From a virus: a stretch of DNA of 29,740 nucleotides. The stretch spans positions 1 through 29,740 of the IMG/VR virus record IMGVR_UViG_3300038566_000113. One strand, written 5' to 3'. The notes under the pieces are model-generated. The model saw only the letters and a list, made by a program, of their open reading frames with translations. It had not been told where the DNA came from and did not search any database. Positions 7,601-16,000 of the stretch are shown here, piece after piece. The translations under genes and the position numbers were made by a program. Positions within the stretch are counted from its first letter, which is position 1. Every line of letters begins with the position of its first letter.

Positions 7601-10385
7601 TAGCTACAGTATCAGTAGTTTCTCCATCAGATACAACTACATCATCGTAAGTAAACTCCCCTTCATCATCGATACCTTCCATGTTCAGTTCAGTGCTTGT
7701 GAGGTCTTCTTCTTTCTCTACTGAACTATACTCCTTCTTAGCCTCTACATCTACTGCCTTTTGTAGGTCTTTCAACTCAACCTTACCTGAAGACACACCC
7801 TTAGCTGCTTCAGCTAAAACCTTAGGACTACCTTCCACAGACACCCAAGTACCATCTTTACTCTGGATGTTCAGCGTCTTCCCTTCAGAATCTAATACAT
7901 ACTGATTACCTATTTGATCCGAACCAGACTGAAGAGTGTCGGTCATTGCTGTCCACTTAATCTTCCCAATCTTAGGAGCTGTAGATTTTCGTGACGAAGA
8001 GGCAAAAGTTACTTCAGGTTTAATAAGATCAATATCAACCTCAGATTCTATACCTTTCTGTGTGGCCTCAGCCTGAGCCTGCTCTGCTAACGTTTCAAAA
8101 GCAGCAGCTCTCCCTTGCCCTTTAGGTAGCTTAGAGGATATCTTCTTGATCCAGGAATCCTTAGCCTTCTGATCCATACCTTCTTGATTCTCAACAAAGT
8201 ACTTCATATCTTCGGAGAGAGCAAAAGCTTTGTCTTCAGATAAGTTCTCGATCTCTTGATTCACAATCTCTTGTGCACCAGTGATATCGCCACTATCTAT
8301 CAGCTTCTTAAAGGTACTCTTCTTACCAGTAGGCATCTCCTTAGACATCTTAATGATCTCAGATTTGATAGCCTTAGTATCTTTATCGATAAACATCTGG
8401 GTAACCGGGCTTACTTCAACCTCAGTCCTCTCTGTCTCTGGAGTCAGTAGGGATTCAGGTTCAGTCTCCTTAAGTTCCTGAGCTTCCTCAGCAGCTATAA
8501 ACTGATCCTCTACGCCACCAACAGCAGGTACAGTAGTGTCACCCTCATAAGCAGAACCAGCATCTACATCCGGCAAGGCCTCCATTTGCCCCTCAGTTAC
8601 ATCTTCTCCTTCAACAGGAGCCTCAGTACCTTCTGGAGATACATAAGCACCAGGGGCCAATTTTGGGCCTTCTAGAGGGGTTGCCTCTACACCAGTAGAT
8701 ATACGAGAGATAAGAAGCTCTTGTTCAGGAGTCTTCTCTACACCATCATTCTCCCTCCAGTAAGCATCCTCCATCAGCTCACGTTCTTCCGGGAGTATTG
8801 AGCCACCTTCAACCAACTGATCTACAGTAGTCCGGATCTCAGATCGGGTCTTAACATTCTCAGCTACCTGAGTCCTAAGGTTCTCTGCTTCAGCCTTGAT
8901 GAACTCATATGAATCTGTAAGATCTATCTCACCTGCTGTAGGAGCCGGTGGTGTTGCCGCTGCCTTCTCCCTCTGCTGTCTCTCCTGTCGTTGAGCGATA
9001 GATCGAGCACTCTCCTGTTTAGCTCTAGCCTCTGAAGATACATCATCGATAGCTGGAGTAGCATTAGATCGTACAGCATTCTCTGGACGGAAGGCGCCTG
9101 TAGAGTAGTCAGTCTCTTCAGCTGCCATCTGAGCTGAGCCTTTCTTATTTATAGCTTGTGAGTTTCTCTTCCGAGCCTCTTGCTCTTGGAATGCAATAAC
9201 TAGAGGATCATTAAGATCTTCGTTCTGATCATAAGGAGCAGGAGGTAATAGTTGACCATTGATCTTCTGAGTCAATGCATCGATATCTCCTAGAGGATTG
9301 ATTCGTTCAGCCGCATCCAGCTCATTCTGTCTTACCTCCTCCATCATATCGATCATATTAACATTCAGATCCATAGGTTTACCAATGTTAGCTTTGGCAA
9401 ACTCTTGGAGACCTTTAGCTAACTCAGGATCTGATTTCTCTATGTTTGCGCGGAGTGCATTGACTGCTCTCACCTGTCGCCCTGCATCACCTGACTGAAG
9501 ATCTGAAGCTAACCGAGCCTTCTGTCTAGCGTTGTACATCTGACCACCAGTAGCAAAGATACCAGACATAAACAGGGATGGGATGATAGAGTCTATAGCA
9601 GCATCAGTAACTGAAGTGTCACCCATACCATAGGTTAAGTCCGTCTGTGCACCAAGACCAGATTGAAGTGCTTCAGTACTACCCTCAACTGCCATAGTCT
9701 TACCATAGGCCTTAGCTATATCTTTACCTGAGACCTTCAGTAAGCCTTTCAATGTTTGAGACAATGGTTTAGTGAAGAAGCTACCGAGTCCAGCAGTATA
9801 TGCTTCGATACCAGAGGCAACACCCTCAATACCACCTTCGATCAAACCTTGCTTTAGTGCATAGGTATGAGCTGACTCCTCATCGAGACCATTAGCCAAT
9901 GCAGCTTCCTTGGCCTCACCGTAAGTACCAGCTCCGAAGAGGCCAAGTGTACTTAGTATGCCACCAATGGCAGCACCAGGGACTGAACCGATAACACCGA
10001 ATGCAGAACCTATGGCAGCACCAGCAGCAGCACCGGGAGCGAAACCAGCTAGTGAAGGAACAATAGATTCCATAGCTCCTTGCCATCCTTTACCTACTGC
10101 TCCTTTCTCCTGGTAGTACTCACTCTCATCGGGTTTGAAGAACTCCGTCTCTTCCCGAGTCTTAGTTGCCCACTCATCCAACCCTGTTTCGAAGGGAGTT
10201 AATACTTCAAATGCCTTAGCACCTTTCCCAACCAAACCTAATACACCACGACCTAATGAACTTGCTGTATCTCCAACAAACCCACGCTCATCAGTATAAG
10301 GTAGTCCTTTGTTGTTGGAAGTGACAGTAGGGCTAGCGACCACCAGCCCTTGATTATCACCATACAGATCGTCTAAGTATCCCAT
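4656..10385 (-). CDS. Giant internal/ejection virion protein with zinc-metallopeptidase domain
   Basis: At 1909 residues this is the largest gene and holds the place of T7 gp16, the large ejection protein. An N-terminal Gly/Ala-rich hydrophobic region (about 108-154) resembles segments of phage DNA-transfer proteins. Residues 330-1000 are polar and low-complexity. HEMMH at 1016-1020 (bases 7326-7340) is a HExxH zinc site, and FEFISMAM with Glu1069 fits the third ligand of a gluzincin-type fold. The same HExxH...EF pattern is known from metallopeptidase domains of large polyvalent phage proteins. The C-terminal half is long, helical and charged, with a short hydrophobic stretch late (NLMTLVPLLVLANA), and ends in a basic tail. 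I saw no transglycosylase motif. The start ATG has AAAGGAG 10 nt upstream. It is probably injected with the DNA. Confidence 0.8.
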   Translation of the reverse strand: MGYLDDLYGDNQGLVVASPTVTSNNKGLPYTDERGFVGDTASSLGRGVLGLVGKGAKAFEVLTPFETGLDEWATKTREETEFFKPDESEYYQEKGAVGKGWQGAMESIVPSLAGFAPGAAAGAAIGSAFGVIGSVPGAAIGGILSTLGLFGAGTYGEAKEAALANGLDEESAHTYALKQGLIEGGIEGVASGIEAYTAGLGSFFTKPLSQTLKGLLKVSGKDIAKAYGKTMAVEGSTEALQSGLGAQTDLTYGMGDTSVTDAAIDSIIPSLFMSGIFATGGQMYNARQKARLASDLQSGDAGRQVRAVNALRANIEKSDPELAKGLQEFAKANIGKPMDLNVNMIDMMEEVRQNELDAAERINPLGDIDALTQKINGQLLPPAPYDQNEDLNDPLVIAFQEQEARKRNSQAINKKGSAQMAAEETDYSTGAFRPENAVRSNATPAIDDVSSEARAKQESARSIAQRQERQQREKAAATPPAPTAGEIDLTDSYEFIKAEAENLRTQVAENVKTRSEIRTTVDQLVEGGSILPEERELMEDAYWRENDGVEKTPEQELLISRISTGVEATPLEGPKLAPGAYVSPEGTEAPVEGEDVTEGQMEALPDVDAGSAYEGDTTVPAVGGVEDQFIAAEEAQELKETEPESLLTPETERTEVEVSPVTQMFIDKDTKAIKSEIIKMSKEMPTGKKSTFKKLIDSGDITGAQEIVNQEIENLSEDKAFALSEDMKYFVENQEGMDQKAKDSWIKKISSKLPKGQGRAAAFETLAEQAQAEATQKGIESEVDIDLIKPEVTFASSSRKSTAPKIGKIKWTAMTDTLQSGSDQIGNQYVLDSEGKTLNIQSKDGTWVSVEGSPKVLAEAAKGVSSGKVELKDLQKAVDVEAKKEYSSVEKEEDLTSTELNMEGIDDEGEFTYDDVVVSDGETTDTVAKRFEGGTRVVDGYTMLQELKADRENVGPSVRDAMEFLLRLTPEEKLRTFQIKPMSQAPANQQQENSMYLSEDHTFYYGPGATERTIVHEMMHGVTVREMRQLGLNHPVVQNLKSVAKAYEGYLKGQKMTERQQYTFKSPFEFISMAMTEPEIQADLKAIPVPEGERTGRIKSLWDKVVNAIRRGFRLPSKYNSALEEVMAITADLSHIELAKRVASTSPRQAELVAQGMSLEESGMIAGDSGVYSDFTASQKKTLEWIKKTEAEEKQGKYWFTEPLKKGLREVDKYIKPVASVVKDIAPKIYSKLMEMESTINSKNQEYRNEIEGFVKKYEKLNDDEKKLMNYALLNSNNPEDAKDLNALLRSKGMTQDFAKVQGVLDSIKKDYERVGLNLFNRIDNYYPRKVKDVKGLMAYIRATKAKQQGKEVAGGTGVFDDILEDVNLSDKQKEDRIAEIINSGYNPATALKIPTSTKSRSIAKVNPAMMEFYHNPIDSLVDTIFEGNEAIATRDFVGVDARKRLTKDVNRLHKKLLTQKPGTKGYQTTLGEINTKTNEIRDIAEVSEESISQLISKDYNSLPEDQQDALLQALRSRLNQRGMHGGAAKLRDIGLITALGSPLNAVTQLGDLVWSLYENGPTNTIRAIFGNKEITTKDLDMSHVLKEFAQGSTAKWVDKTMKWTGLNFMDQFGKNVNMQAALNKARGTSKEDFVSKYEEILTPETAAKTWEDIQKGEISQDVKHFALVSVAKFQPVTLSEMPQQYLQSGNGRIFYTLKSYGIKALDNMRREIIGEYQKGNTAQASKNLMTLVPLLVLANASVDELKDWILGRDDAFSDQVWDNLLKLGMASRYTVDKGFRSGQPIATFVKDVLTPPGISVADPFLKDIYNMVSSDKEMTYSALKSVPLVGKLAYSRTSEGKGKESDRTRTSIYKDIRASVSDGNYSEVRKKINKYNRDQRKSGGEIIDNKTIRSIKSKERKKLREQKG
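5448..5461. repeat. Dispersed palindrome, one mismatch
   Basis: Reads TGTCTCTGGAGTCA (third base A to T) inside the giant ejection gene. Confidence 0.6.
6872..6885. repeat. Dispersed palindrome, one mismatch
   Basis: Reads AGACTCCAGAGTCA inside the giant ejection gene. In the gene it is read in the phase GAC-TCT-GGA-GTC (Asp-Ser-Gly-Val). Confidence 0.6.
8433..8446. repeat. Dispersed palindrome, one mismatch
   Basis: Reads TGTCTCTGGAGTCA inside the giant ejection gene, the same variant as at 5448. Confidence 0.6.
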
Positions 10386-10400
10386 CTTCTACTATCTCCT

Positions 10401-11462
10401 TTAGTATGTTCTTATAGCACCAGCACCAATAGGTGTGATGCCTTGAGCTGCTCTCTCTGCTTCTTCTTTATCTGCTTGCTCTTGAGGTGACAATGCTACC
10501 GATACACCTGGAGCAATAGTCTTAGTAGGTCCACCTAATACTCCACCGCCTCCTGACTCTGGAGTCACAGTACCAACGTAGACCATAGGGAAGACTGTCT
10601 TGTACATCTCTGGATCTTCCTTCTTCATTGCTGCCAGCGTAGCCTGTCGCTTAACCTCGGGCAACTCACCAATGTCCGTTGCTATTTGTTGAGGTGTCAC
10701 AGTTCTCTTACCTTTCTTGGTTGGAACCATAGCACTCAACATAGAGCTAGTAAGATAATCTGTAAGTACTGATGGTGCTACGTTAGGTGTTACTTGCTTA
10801 CCTGTCATCTCAAAGAGCATCTTAGCAGCTGTACTACCATCAATATCTTTAGTCTGAGATATAGCTAACTCCTTAGCCTTCAAGTAGTTGGCCGGGGTAA
10901 GTGTAGTATCCTTAGGCACAGGGATACCAAGAGCTTGAGCTTTAGTCTTCCATTTCATCGTCTCTTTCTGATCTTCATCAATATCAGTCCGAGAGTCAAT
11001 ATGAGCCATAGCAGCTGTAGTCTTCCTTTGAGTCTCAGCATCCAACAAAGATATCTGAGCTTTAGTTTGAGCTTCAGTCATACCTACCGCATAGTCTAGT
11101 TTCCTCTTAGCAGCAGCATCTTCCAAAGCAATAGATTCAGGAGATGCCTGTACCTTCCGCTCTGCTAATGCAGCTGCCTCAGCGGAACCAGCAGCACCAG
11201 CAATCTGTTCCTTCTGGAGTTGTGCCCTAAGCTGTATCTGCTCTGGGCTCATCTGCTGTTGAGCTGTTTGTTGCTGGAGACTCAGCTGGTTCTGCAACTT
11301 CTCTTTCCCCATTAGTTTCTCGAAGTGTAGCTTACGCTCCATTTCAGCTGTCTTCCCGGCTTGATCCAGGTTCCATTCCCTTTGTTTCTTCTGTTGCTCA
11401 CCATAGGTGTTAGCTGATCCAGCAGCAAACCCAAGAGCACTCATCGCCCAATCCAAAGCCAT
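10401..11462 (-). CDS. Ejection-type virion protein, Q/A-rich helical, 353 residues
   Basis: The N-terminus (MALDWAMSALGFAAGSANTYGEQQ) has the small hydrophobic Ala/Gly patch common in phage internal proteins, followed by a long Q/K/E-rich coiled coil (about 25-170) and a mixed C-terminal part with a Gly/Pro linker (ESGGGGVLGGP). No enzymatic motif is visible. It lies directly before the giant ejection gene, in the place of T7 gp15, so an internal core or ejection role is likely by position. The 3' end contains a perfect copy of the dispersed palindrome (10554-10567). Function beyond this is not recognised. Confidence 0.7.
   Translation of the reverse strand: MALDWAMSALGFAAGSANTYGEQQKKQREWNLDQAGKTAEMERKLHFEKLMGKEKLQNQLSLQQQTAQQQMSPEQIQLRAQLQKEQIAGAAGSAEAAALAERKVQASPESIALEDAAAKRKLDYAVGMTEAQTKAQISLLDAETQRKTTAAMAHIDSRTDIDEDQKETMKWKTKAQALGIPVPKDTTLTPANYLKAKELAISQTKDIDGSTAAKMLFEMTGKQVTPNVAPSVLTDYLTSSMLSAMVPTKKGKRTVTPQQIATDIGELPEVKRQATLAAMKKEDPEMYKTVFPMVYVGTVTPESGGGGVLGGPTKTIAPGVSVALSPQEQADKEEAERAAQGITPIGAGAIRTY
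10554..10567. repeat. Dispersed palindrome, perfect copy
   Basis: Exact TGACTCTGGAGTCA near the 3' end of the 353-residue virion gene, read on the minus strand as Thr-Pro-Glu-Ser. Confidence 0.8.
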
Positions 11463-11463
11463 C

Positions 11464-12093
11464 TTACTTACCTCCTCGTAGCATACCTTTCTGATTCCCG
11501 AGTATCTGTTGTTGATTAGGCTCCATAGGTATACCTTGTTGTTGAGCTACCTGAGACCCCACTGCCCTCTGTTGCTCATTCATAAAAGGCTCAGCAGATT
11601 GCTGAAGTTCCATAGGGTCGATAGTTTTATCCCTAACTCCAGTTTCAATATAGTCCTGAAGAGTGTCCTGATAGATTTGCTTGGCCTCATCTTCAGCTAC
11701 AGGTACTTCCCATCCAGCACCAGCATTACCAAGTTCAATAAGATCGGACACTAAGAAGACTGATCCAGCTAGCTTAGTATTCTGAGAGATCTTAATTCCT
11801 TTACCCTTCATGATCTCTTCAGCTTGCTTATTGAGAGTGATTGCTGCATTAGGTACAGACATGGCAGCAGGTCCAGCCTTAAGCATTTCCATAGTTGACT
11901 CTTGCTTCTCAGGTGCATGGATCAACTTGGTCAACAGAGTCTTATAGCCACTCATTTCTTTCTTCAGTCTTGGAGATAACTCTTTACCCTCTGCTTCAGC
12001 TTTGATAGCTTGGGTTCCATTCATTTCCTCTTGAGGGCTCATCGCTTCCTCATCTCCAGTAGCTACCGGAGCATTGTATTGTTTGGTCGCCAT
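11464..12093 (-). CDS. Hypothetical virion-operon protein, 209 residues
   Basis: The protein is polar and mostly helical, with an acidic, Glu-rich N-terminal third and a Gln-rich C-terminus (VAQQQGIPMEPNQQQ) that ends in RGGK. The middle (about 60-150) contains LNKQAEEIMKGKG and VSDLIELGNAGAGW, possibly a small globular domain. I do not recognise the family. Its ATG overlaps the stop of the upstream gene by one base and it sits 1 base before the next gene, so it belongs tightly to the ejection-protein block and is likely a minor virion or assembly protein. Confidence 0.65.
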   Translation of the reverse strand: MATKQYNAPVATGDEEAMSPQEEMNGTQAIKAEAEGKELSPRLKKEMSGYKTLLTKLIHAPEKQESTMEMLKAGPAAMSVPNAAITLNKQAEEIMKGKGIKISQNTKLAGSVFLVSDLIELGNAGAGWEVPVAEDEAKQIYQDTLQDYIETGVRDKTIDPMELQQSAEPFMNEQQRAVGSQVAQQQGIPMEPNQQQILGNQKGMLRGGK

Positions 12094-13010
12094 TATCGTT
12101 GGCCTCCTTTGAATCCTATGTTAAGTGCTGTTCCTCTAGCTTTAGCGAAGTCTTGTTCGAACCTCTCCCTAGCTCTTTGTAACTCAGCTTGTTCAGCAGC
12201 AGCAGCAGCTTTGATAGCAGCCCGTTGATCTGCAATGTTAGCTCGATAGTTATTCATCTCTGCATCAAGGGCTGCACCTGCTGCACCTAACTGACCTAAG
12301 CCACCTGCTAGTTGAGCATCAATAGATTGATTATAAAGGTCAGCCTTCTGTTGCTCATGTGCTCTAGCAGCTGCTATCTGTTCATCTATCTTTTGCTGTA
12401 CGCTACTCTGTGCACCACTCAACATAGAGTGAAGCTCTTGACCATATGAGTCGCTAGTTCCTTGAGGTGTTACATCCACATTGTAGAACTTACCACCGTC
12501 AACCCAGTTAGCTACATATGAGCCATCGCCTTGATTAAAAGACTGAGTGTTCAGCTGATCGATCACTGATCTTGGAAGCATGTATGAAGCTTCAACATTA
12601 CTTCCAGACACAACCCTTACAGTCTCCATAGCAGGGCCAGAGATATTTATATTGCCAGCGTTTATATAGGCCCCTGAAGCTTCAGCTTCTATTTGTGCCT
12701 TCTGGTCTGCCAGCATCTGTTGCTGTGTCTTATATGCTGAGTCTAGTTTCGATTGGTTAGCCGATAACTTTTGGTTGGCCTCATCCCTTGCCTTTCGAGA
12801 TTCAGCAAGATTACCCTGAAGCTCATCATGTTGAGTAGGTGTCATAATCAATCCGAACTCGTCATACTTCTGAGTCTCAAACTCTTCAGGAACTCTGTTA
12901 ACTACAGCGTCTTGCCGAGTCCTAGCAGTCTCCATCTGCCCTGATTGTCCTAGCTGCTGTTGCCGAGTATCATTGAGATACCTCCGCATACTAGCTGTCA
13001 TTACTGCCAT
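12093..13010 (-). CDS. Coiled-coil virion protein, 305 residues
   Basis: The sequence has helical coiled-coil arms on both sides of a small beta-like centre. Residues 1-110 are Q/R/K-rich helix, residues 115-185 contain YINAGNINISGPAMETVRVV and YVANWVDGGKFYNVDV, and residues 195-300 are again Ala/Gln/Arg-rich helix ending GFKGGQR. No catalytic motif is visible. Composition and position between the lytic protein and the giant ejection gene suggest an internal virion protein. The family is not one I can name. Confidence 0.65.
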   Translation of the reverse strand: MAVMTASMRRYLNDTRQQQLGQSGQMETARTRQDAVVNRVPEEFETQKYDEFGLIMTPTQHDELQGNLAESRKARDEANQKLSANQSKLDSAYKTQQQMLADQKAQIEAEASGAYINAGNINISGPAMETVRVVSGSNVEASYMLPRSVIDQLNTQSFNQGDGSYVANWVDGGKFYNVDVTPQGTSDSYGQELHSMLSGAQSSVQQKIDEQIAAARAHEQQKADLYNQSIDAQLAGGLGQLGAAGAALDAEMNNYRANIADQRAAIKAAAAAEQAELQRARERFEQDFAKARGTALNIGFKGGQR

Positions 13011-13012
13011 CG

Positions 13013-13531
13013 TTATACCTCCAGGTCCATGAAGTATTTGACTGCTCTCTTCCTTGTAGCATTGTCAGGGTTCGTGTGATGTAGCTTATAGTAAGCCTCC
13101 AACATCTTAGTCTTATCCCCTGAAGCCATGATGTCCTTCATATACTTATCGCTTCCTTTCTTCTCAAGCATCTCCCCTAAGAATAGTAAAGTCTGTTGTT
13201 CATTATCGAGTACTGTTACATCTTTGTTCTCTCTAAGCTCTGCCATCCATGGTAGCTCACCAAGTGTCCGAGCTAACCTATTCAGTGCAGGTTCTATCGA
13301 TCCCTTTACGAACTGATACTTCCCTGCTGCACTAGAGGCTTCTTTACCTTTCTGTGGTATGTTCAGTGCTGTAAGATCTCCATTACTCTCTACCTGCCCA
13401 ACAACCTCAGCGAACTCTAAGAGATTATCATAGGCAGTAGACGGGTCCACTCCGAGTCGTTCAGCATGCTTAGAGATAAGTGTCTCAGTGTCTCCTGACT
13501 CTGGAGCCATAACTTCCTCTTCTAGTGGCAT
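13013..13531 (-). CDS. Small lytic transglycosylase/lysozyme-like virion protein
   Basis: The 172-residue protein shows the pattern of a goose-lysozyme/SLT-type fold: VVGQVESNGD (catalytic-type Glu48 followed by Ser49) and, about 20 residues later, AAGKYQFVKGSIEPAL (68-83). This corresponds to the ES...G.YQ(F/I) signatures of lytic transglycosylases. It should cut peptidoglycan locally during DNA entry. In T7 this activity is the N-terminal domain of gp16; here it is a separate gene placed well upstream of the giant protein. Its ATG overlaps the stop of the preceding small gene (TAATG). An endolysin role is less likely given its position in the ejection block but cannot be excluded. Confidence 0.65.
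   Translation of the reverse strand: MPLEEEVMAPESGDTETLISKHAERLGVDPSTAYDNLLEFAEVVGQVESNGDLTALNIPQKGKEASSAAGKYQFVKGSIEPALNRLARTLGELPWMAELRENKDVTVLDNEQQTLLFLGEMLEKKGSDKYMKDIMASGDKTKMLEAYYKLHHTNPDNATRKRAVKYFMDLEV
13496..13509. repeat. Dispersed palindrome, one mismatch
   Basis: Reads TGACTCTGGAGCCA near the start of the lytic transglycosylase-like gene. Confidence 0.6.
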
Positions 13532-13692
13532 TATAGTTCTCGGTCCATCTGGTGATGATTTAAGACGCCTACCGGATCACCCTGACCCAAAGTAGGAAGC
13601 TCTTGCATCTGAGGACTCAACTGTCCCTCGACTGGCATAACCTGTTGTTGCCGGATCATCCTCTTAACCCCGGTAGGTACTACGTTCTTCAT
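13531..13692 (-). CDS. Small hypothetical 53-residue protein
   Basis: The likely product starts MKNVVPTGVKRMIRQQQ and is rich in Gln, Pro and Met, without a recognisable fold. I chose the ATG at 13692, just after the stop of the Gly-rich gene, over the ATG at 13758 inside it. No strong ribosome-binding site precedes either. Support comes from the 1-nt TAATG overlap with the lytic gene that follows and from the way it fills the space between two real genes exactly. It may mainly serve to couple translation. Confidence 0.45.
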   Translation of the reverse strand: MKNVVPTGVKRMIRQQQVMPVEGQLSPQMQELPTLGQGDPVGVLNHHQMDREL

Positions 13693-13699
13693 CAGCAGA

Positions 13700-14623
13700 T
13701 TACGCAGCAGCTTGAGCAGCGAGAGCGGCCTCAGTAGGATCTGTATATTCAGCTTCACCTAATACTCCTGATTGAGCTATTAATACTTCTTTCTCTCTTG
13801 CTGTTAGTTCAGGGGCACTGTTTAGATTCCCTTTCCTACCGAGACTCTTGGCAGCACCGGACCTAATAGCCCGAGCCTTGTTAAGCTCAAGGTACTCCTT
13901 GGCCTGTTGGTTCTCAGCAGCAGTAGTCTGAGCAATAGTAGATGCCAGGGTCTGTGGTTTATAGCTTGTAGCTGCCGCAGTGTTCGCTTGCATTGAAGCT
14001 ATCGCTTGGTCAGAAGCAAGTTTCTCTCTCAATGCCTGTAGTTCAGCATCTCTAACTCTCTGGTTCTCAGCGAACTGAGCTTCCTGTTGATCACTAGCAG
14101 CCTTACCAGCCATCATAGCTCCTGCACCTTCCTTAACACCACCAGCTACAATCTCGCCAAGTCCACCTCCAAGGCTCTGAACAGCACCTGCACCCAAGTT
14201 GCCTCCAATACCTGCAAGTCCACCACCAGCAGCGTCACCTCCATAAAGTCCAGTCATCTCACCAACTCCTTGAGTAGAGTATAGTGCGTCAGCCCCTGCT
14301 AGTTTACCTGTAGCATCCGGGATAGTACTATAGGATACAGCATCTCCGATACCAGCGAACTCAGCAGCTCCACCGACACCAAAAGCACTTGGGTTGAATG
14401 CACCGAGTACACCACCAGTTACCGCACCACCGATAGCACCTACCAGTACGCCTGACATAATATCTCCACCAGTGACGGCGGATGTCAGACCACCAACCAC
14501 TGCACCCACGATAGCCATATCAATAGCACCAGCGATAGCACCAGCAGCTATCCCTGCGAACCCTGTAGTAGCTGTTGTGAATAGCCCTGTAAGAGCTGCA
14601 CCTACTCCTATTTCAAATCCCAT
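13700..14623 (-). CDS. Gly/Ala-rich membrane-active internal protein (T7 gp14-like)
   Basis: From the ATG at 14623 the protein has 307 residues. The first 130 are a run of Gly/Ala hydrophobic segments (GVGAALTGLFTTATTGFAGIAAGAIAG is part of it), able to enter membranes. The second half is a Q/A/E-rich helical arm from about residue 165. This composition and the place right after a gp13-like gene match T7 gp14, which forms the outer-membrane part of the ejection channel. Homology at sequence level is not claimed. The start is set by GAGGG 7 nt upstream; the ATG at 14680 would add 19 residues inside the previous gene and has no such site. The gene starts 11 nt inside the upstream coding region. 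Confidence 0.7.
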   Translation of the reverse strand: MGFEIGVGAALTGLFTTATTGFAGIAAGAIAGAIDMAIVGAVVGGLTSAVTGGDIMSGVLVGAIGGAVTGGVLGAFNPSAFGVGGAAEFAGIGDAVSYSTIPDATGKLAGADALYSTQGVGEMTGLYGGDAAGGGLAGIGGNLGAGAVQSLGGGLGEIVAGGVKEGAGAMMAGKAASDQQEAQFAENQRVRDAELQALREKLASDQAIASMQANTAAATSYKPQTLASTIAQTTAAENQQAKEYLELNKARAIRSGAAKSLGRKGNLNSAPELTAREKEVLIAQSGVLGEAEYTDPTEAALAAQAAA

Positions 14624-15035
14624 TGTATTTCCCTCTGTTAATATAGTCTTGTATTGTAAAGTAATACATCCTCGTTCCATCCTGGAGATCTATGTAGTTC
14701 ACTTTGTCTCCTTCCCTACCACCTATGAATCTCCTCCAACCTTTCCGATTCGAAGGAGTAAGCCCGAGTATCAGTGTGGCCCCTTCCTTCTCAAAAAGAT
14801 GAGTCATGGCCTCTTCGAGTAACTTGATAGCTTCCATTCCTTTCCGAGGTTTCGCATTGATGTGAATGTGATGTACAGTTGGTTGTCCTTCATACACTGA
14901 GACGAAGCTGTCTCCAGAGTCAGAAAGATAAAGGTGAGTGCATCTCTTTCTTATTGCCTCTAAGTGATGCTCCTCACCATTGATCTCAAGTATCTCTAAG
15001 ATCTTAGGCATATCTAGAATCGTAGCTACCTTCAT
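14613..15035 (-). CDS. GNAT-fold acetyltransferase-like protein (T7 gp13-like)
   Basis: The 140-residue protein follows the GNAT plan: an N-terminal strand and helix (VATILDMPKILEILEI), strands with YEGQPTVHHIHI, then a motif-A-like KPRKGMEAIKLLEEAM, strand ATLILGL and a motif-B-like NRKGWRRFIGG helix. T7 gp13, an assembly protein of similar size between the tail-tube genes and gp14, also looks like a diverged GNAT, and the gene order here is the same (before the gp14-like gene). It is therefore more likely an assembly factor than a small-molecule acetyltransferase. It overlaps the next gene by 11 nt. Confidence 0.65.
   Translation of the reverse strand: MKVATILDMPKILEILEINGEEHHLEAIRKRCTHLYLSDSGDSFVSVYEGQPTVHHIHINAKPRKGMEAIKLLEEAMTHLFEKEGATLILGLTPSNRKGWRRFIGGREGDKVNYIDLQDGTRMYYFTIQDYINRGKYNGI
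14909..14922. repeat. Dispersed palindrome, one mismatch
   Basis: Reads TGTCTCCAGAGTCA inside the gp13-like gene, in the Asp-Ser-Gly phase. Confidence 0.6.
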
Positions 15036-15037
15036 CT

Positions 15038-15994
15038 TTAAATACCAGAGAAGTCAATCAAAGTCATATCGTCTACCCAAGCATCCAGCATATCGTTCAT
15101 ACCCGGATCAGACTCAACATATCCAGCAGCTACCATATCACTCTTGATAGATGCAGCTACACCTGAAACCATAGTGTTCATCAGGTTAGAGATAGCTGCT
15201 CCACCAAGCTCAAGGAACGAAGGATCACCTAACAGCTCCTGTGTTACAATCTGGTGGTTCAGTTGAGCTTCAGCCATACGGTTCAACAGGTTCTCTTTAG
15301 TTTGAGCACTCACTTGATACTGAGTTGACCACTCTTGGAAATCATTATCTAAGTTGGTCATAGCTTCCTGCCATTGTCCTTGTTGATCCTGAAGGATAGC
15401 TGCCGTCTCTTGGTCAGCATTCTGGATCGCTGTCTTATATGAGTTATTCAAGGCAAGCTGTCGTTCATTCAAGGCATACTCTTGTTGCCTCAACTCTCCC
15501 GCAGATGCCGTGTCAGCTATAGTTTGTTGTTGGGCTATATTCCCTTGCTGAGCCAGCCGTCCTGCTTGGGCGTAGGTATCAGCGTCTCTCGCTCCGATCT
15601 CGATAGCACGATCGTACAGTGCACCTTGAGTCGTCCTCATTCCCGCAGTGCTACCAAGCTGTCCACTCTTCGCAGCCGCTGCTTGTCCTTGAGATTTAGC
15701 TTGCAACATCAGTTCACTATCAGGATCTAAGATAGTCTTCAGTTGGTTAGCTACTAAAGAATTAGAAGATACTGACTCATCTCCTGTAGCTATTGGAGCA
15801 TACGTCTCAATCTGATTCGTGGTATCAGCAATGTCTAGAGCAGGTTGACTACTGGCAGAAGCATTATCCGCCAGTGTCTGTTGTTCATCCTTGACTCCAG
15901 TGTATGCATTATCGATAGCACTTGTGGTGTCTCCCAGTTCCGGTGTTACTGCAGGTACATCTTCTCGAACTGGAAGGGTAGCGTCTAAAGCCAT
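15038..15994 (-). CDS. Ala/Gln-rich probable internal virion protein, 318 residues
   Basis: The protein is low in basic residues and rich in Ala, Gln, Thr and Asp. It has an extended N-terminus (1-80), a long helical coiled-coil centre (about 85-245) and a C-terminal piece with a short hydrophobic patch (ELGGAAISNLMNTMVSGVAA). No enzymatic motif was seen. A ribosome-binding site GAGGAG lies 9 nt upstream of the ATG. It sits between the fibre-side small genes and the gp13-like gene, so a virion role is likely by position; the family is not recognised. Confidence 0.65.
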   Translation of the reverse strand: MALDATLPVREDVPAVTPELGDTTSAIDNAYTGVKDEQQTLADNASASSQPALDIADTTNQIETYAPIATGDESVSSNSLVANQLKTILDPDSELMLQAKSQGQAAAAKSGQLGSTAGMRTTQGALYDRAIEIGARDADTYAQAGRLAQQGNIAQQQTIADTASAGELRQQEYALNERQLALNNSYKTAIQNADQETAAILQDQQGQWQEAMTNLDNDFQEWSTQYQVSAQTKENLLNRMAEAQLNHQIVTQELLGDPSFLELGGAAISNLMNTMVSGVAASIKSDMVAAGYVESDPGMNDMLDAWVDDMTLIDFSGI

Positions 15995-16000
15995 GTGTTA

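Noticed and set aside
14624-14680. Upstream ATG for the Gly-rich gp14-like gene
   Set aside because: It lies in the end of the gp13-like gene without a ribosome-binding site; ATG 14623 has GAGGG at good distance and starts directly at the Gly-rich part.
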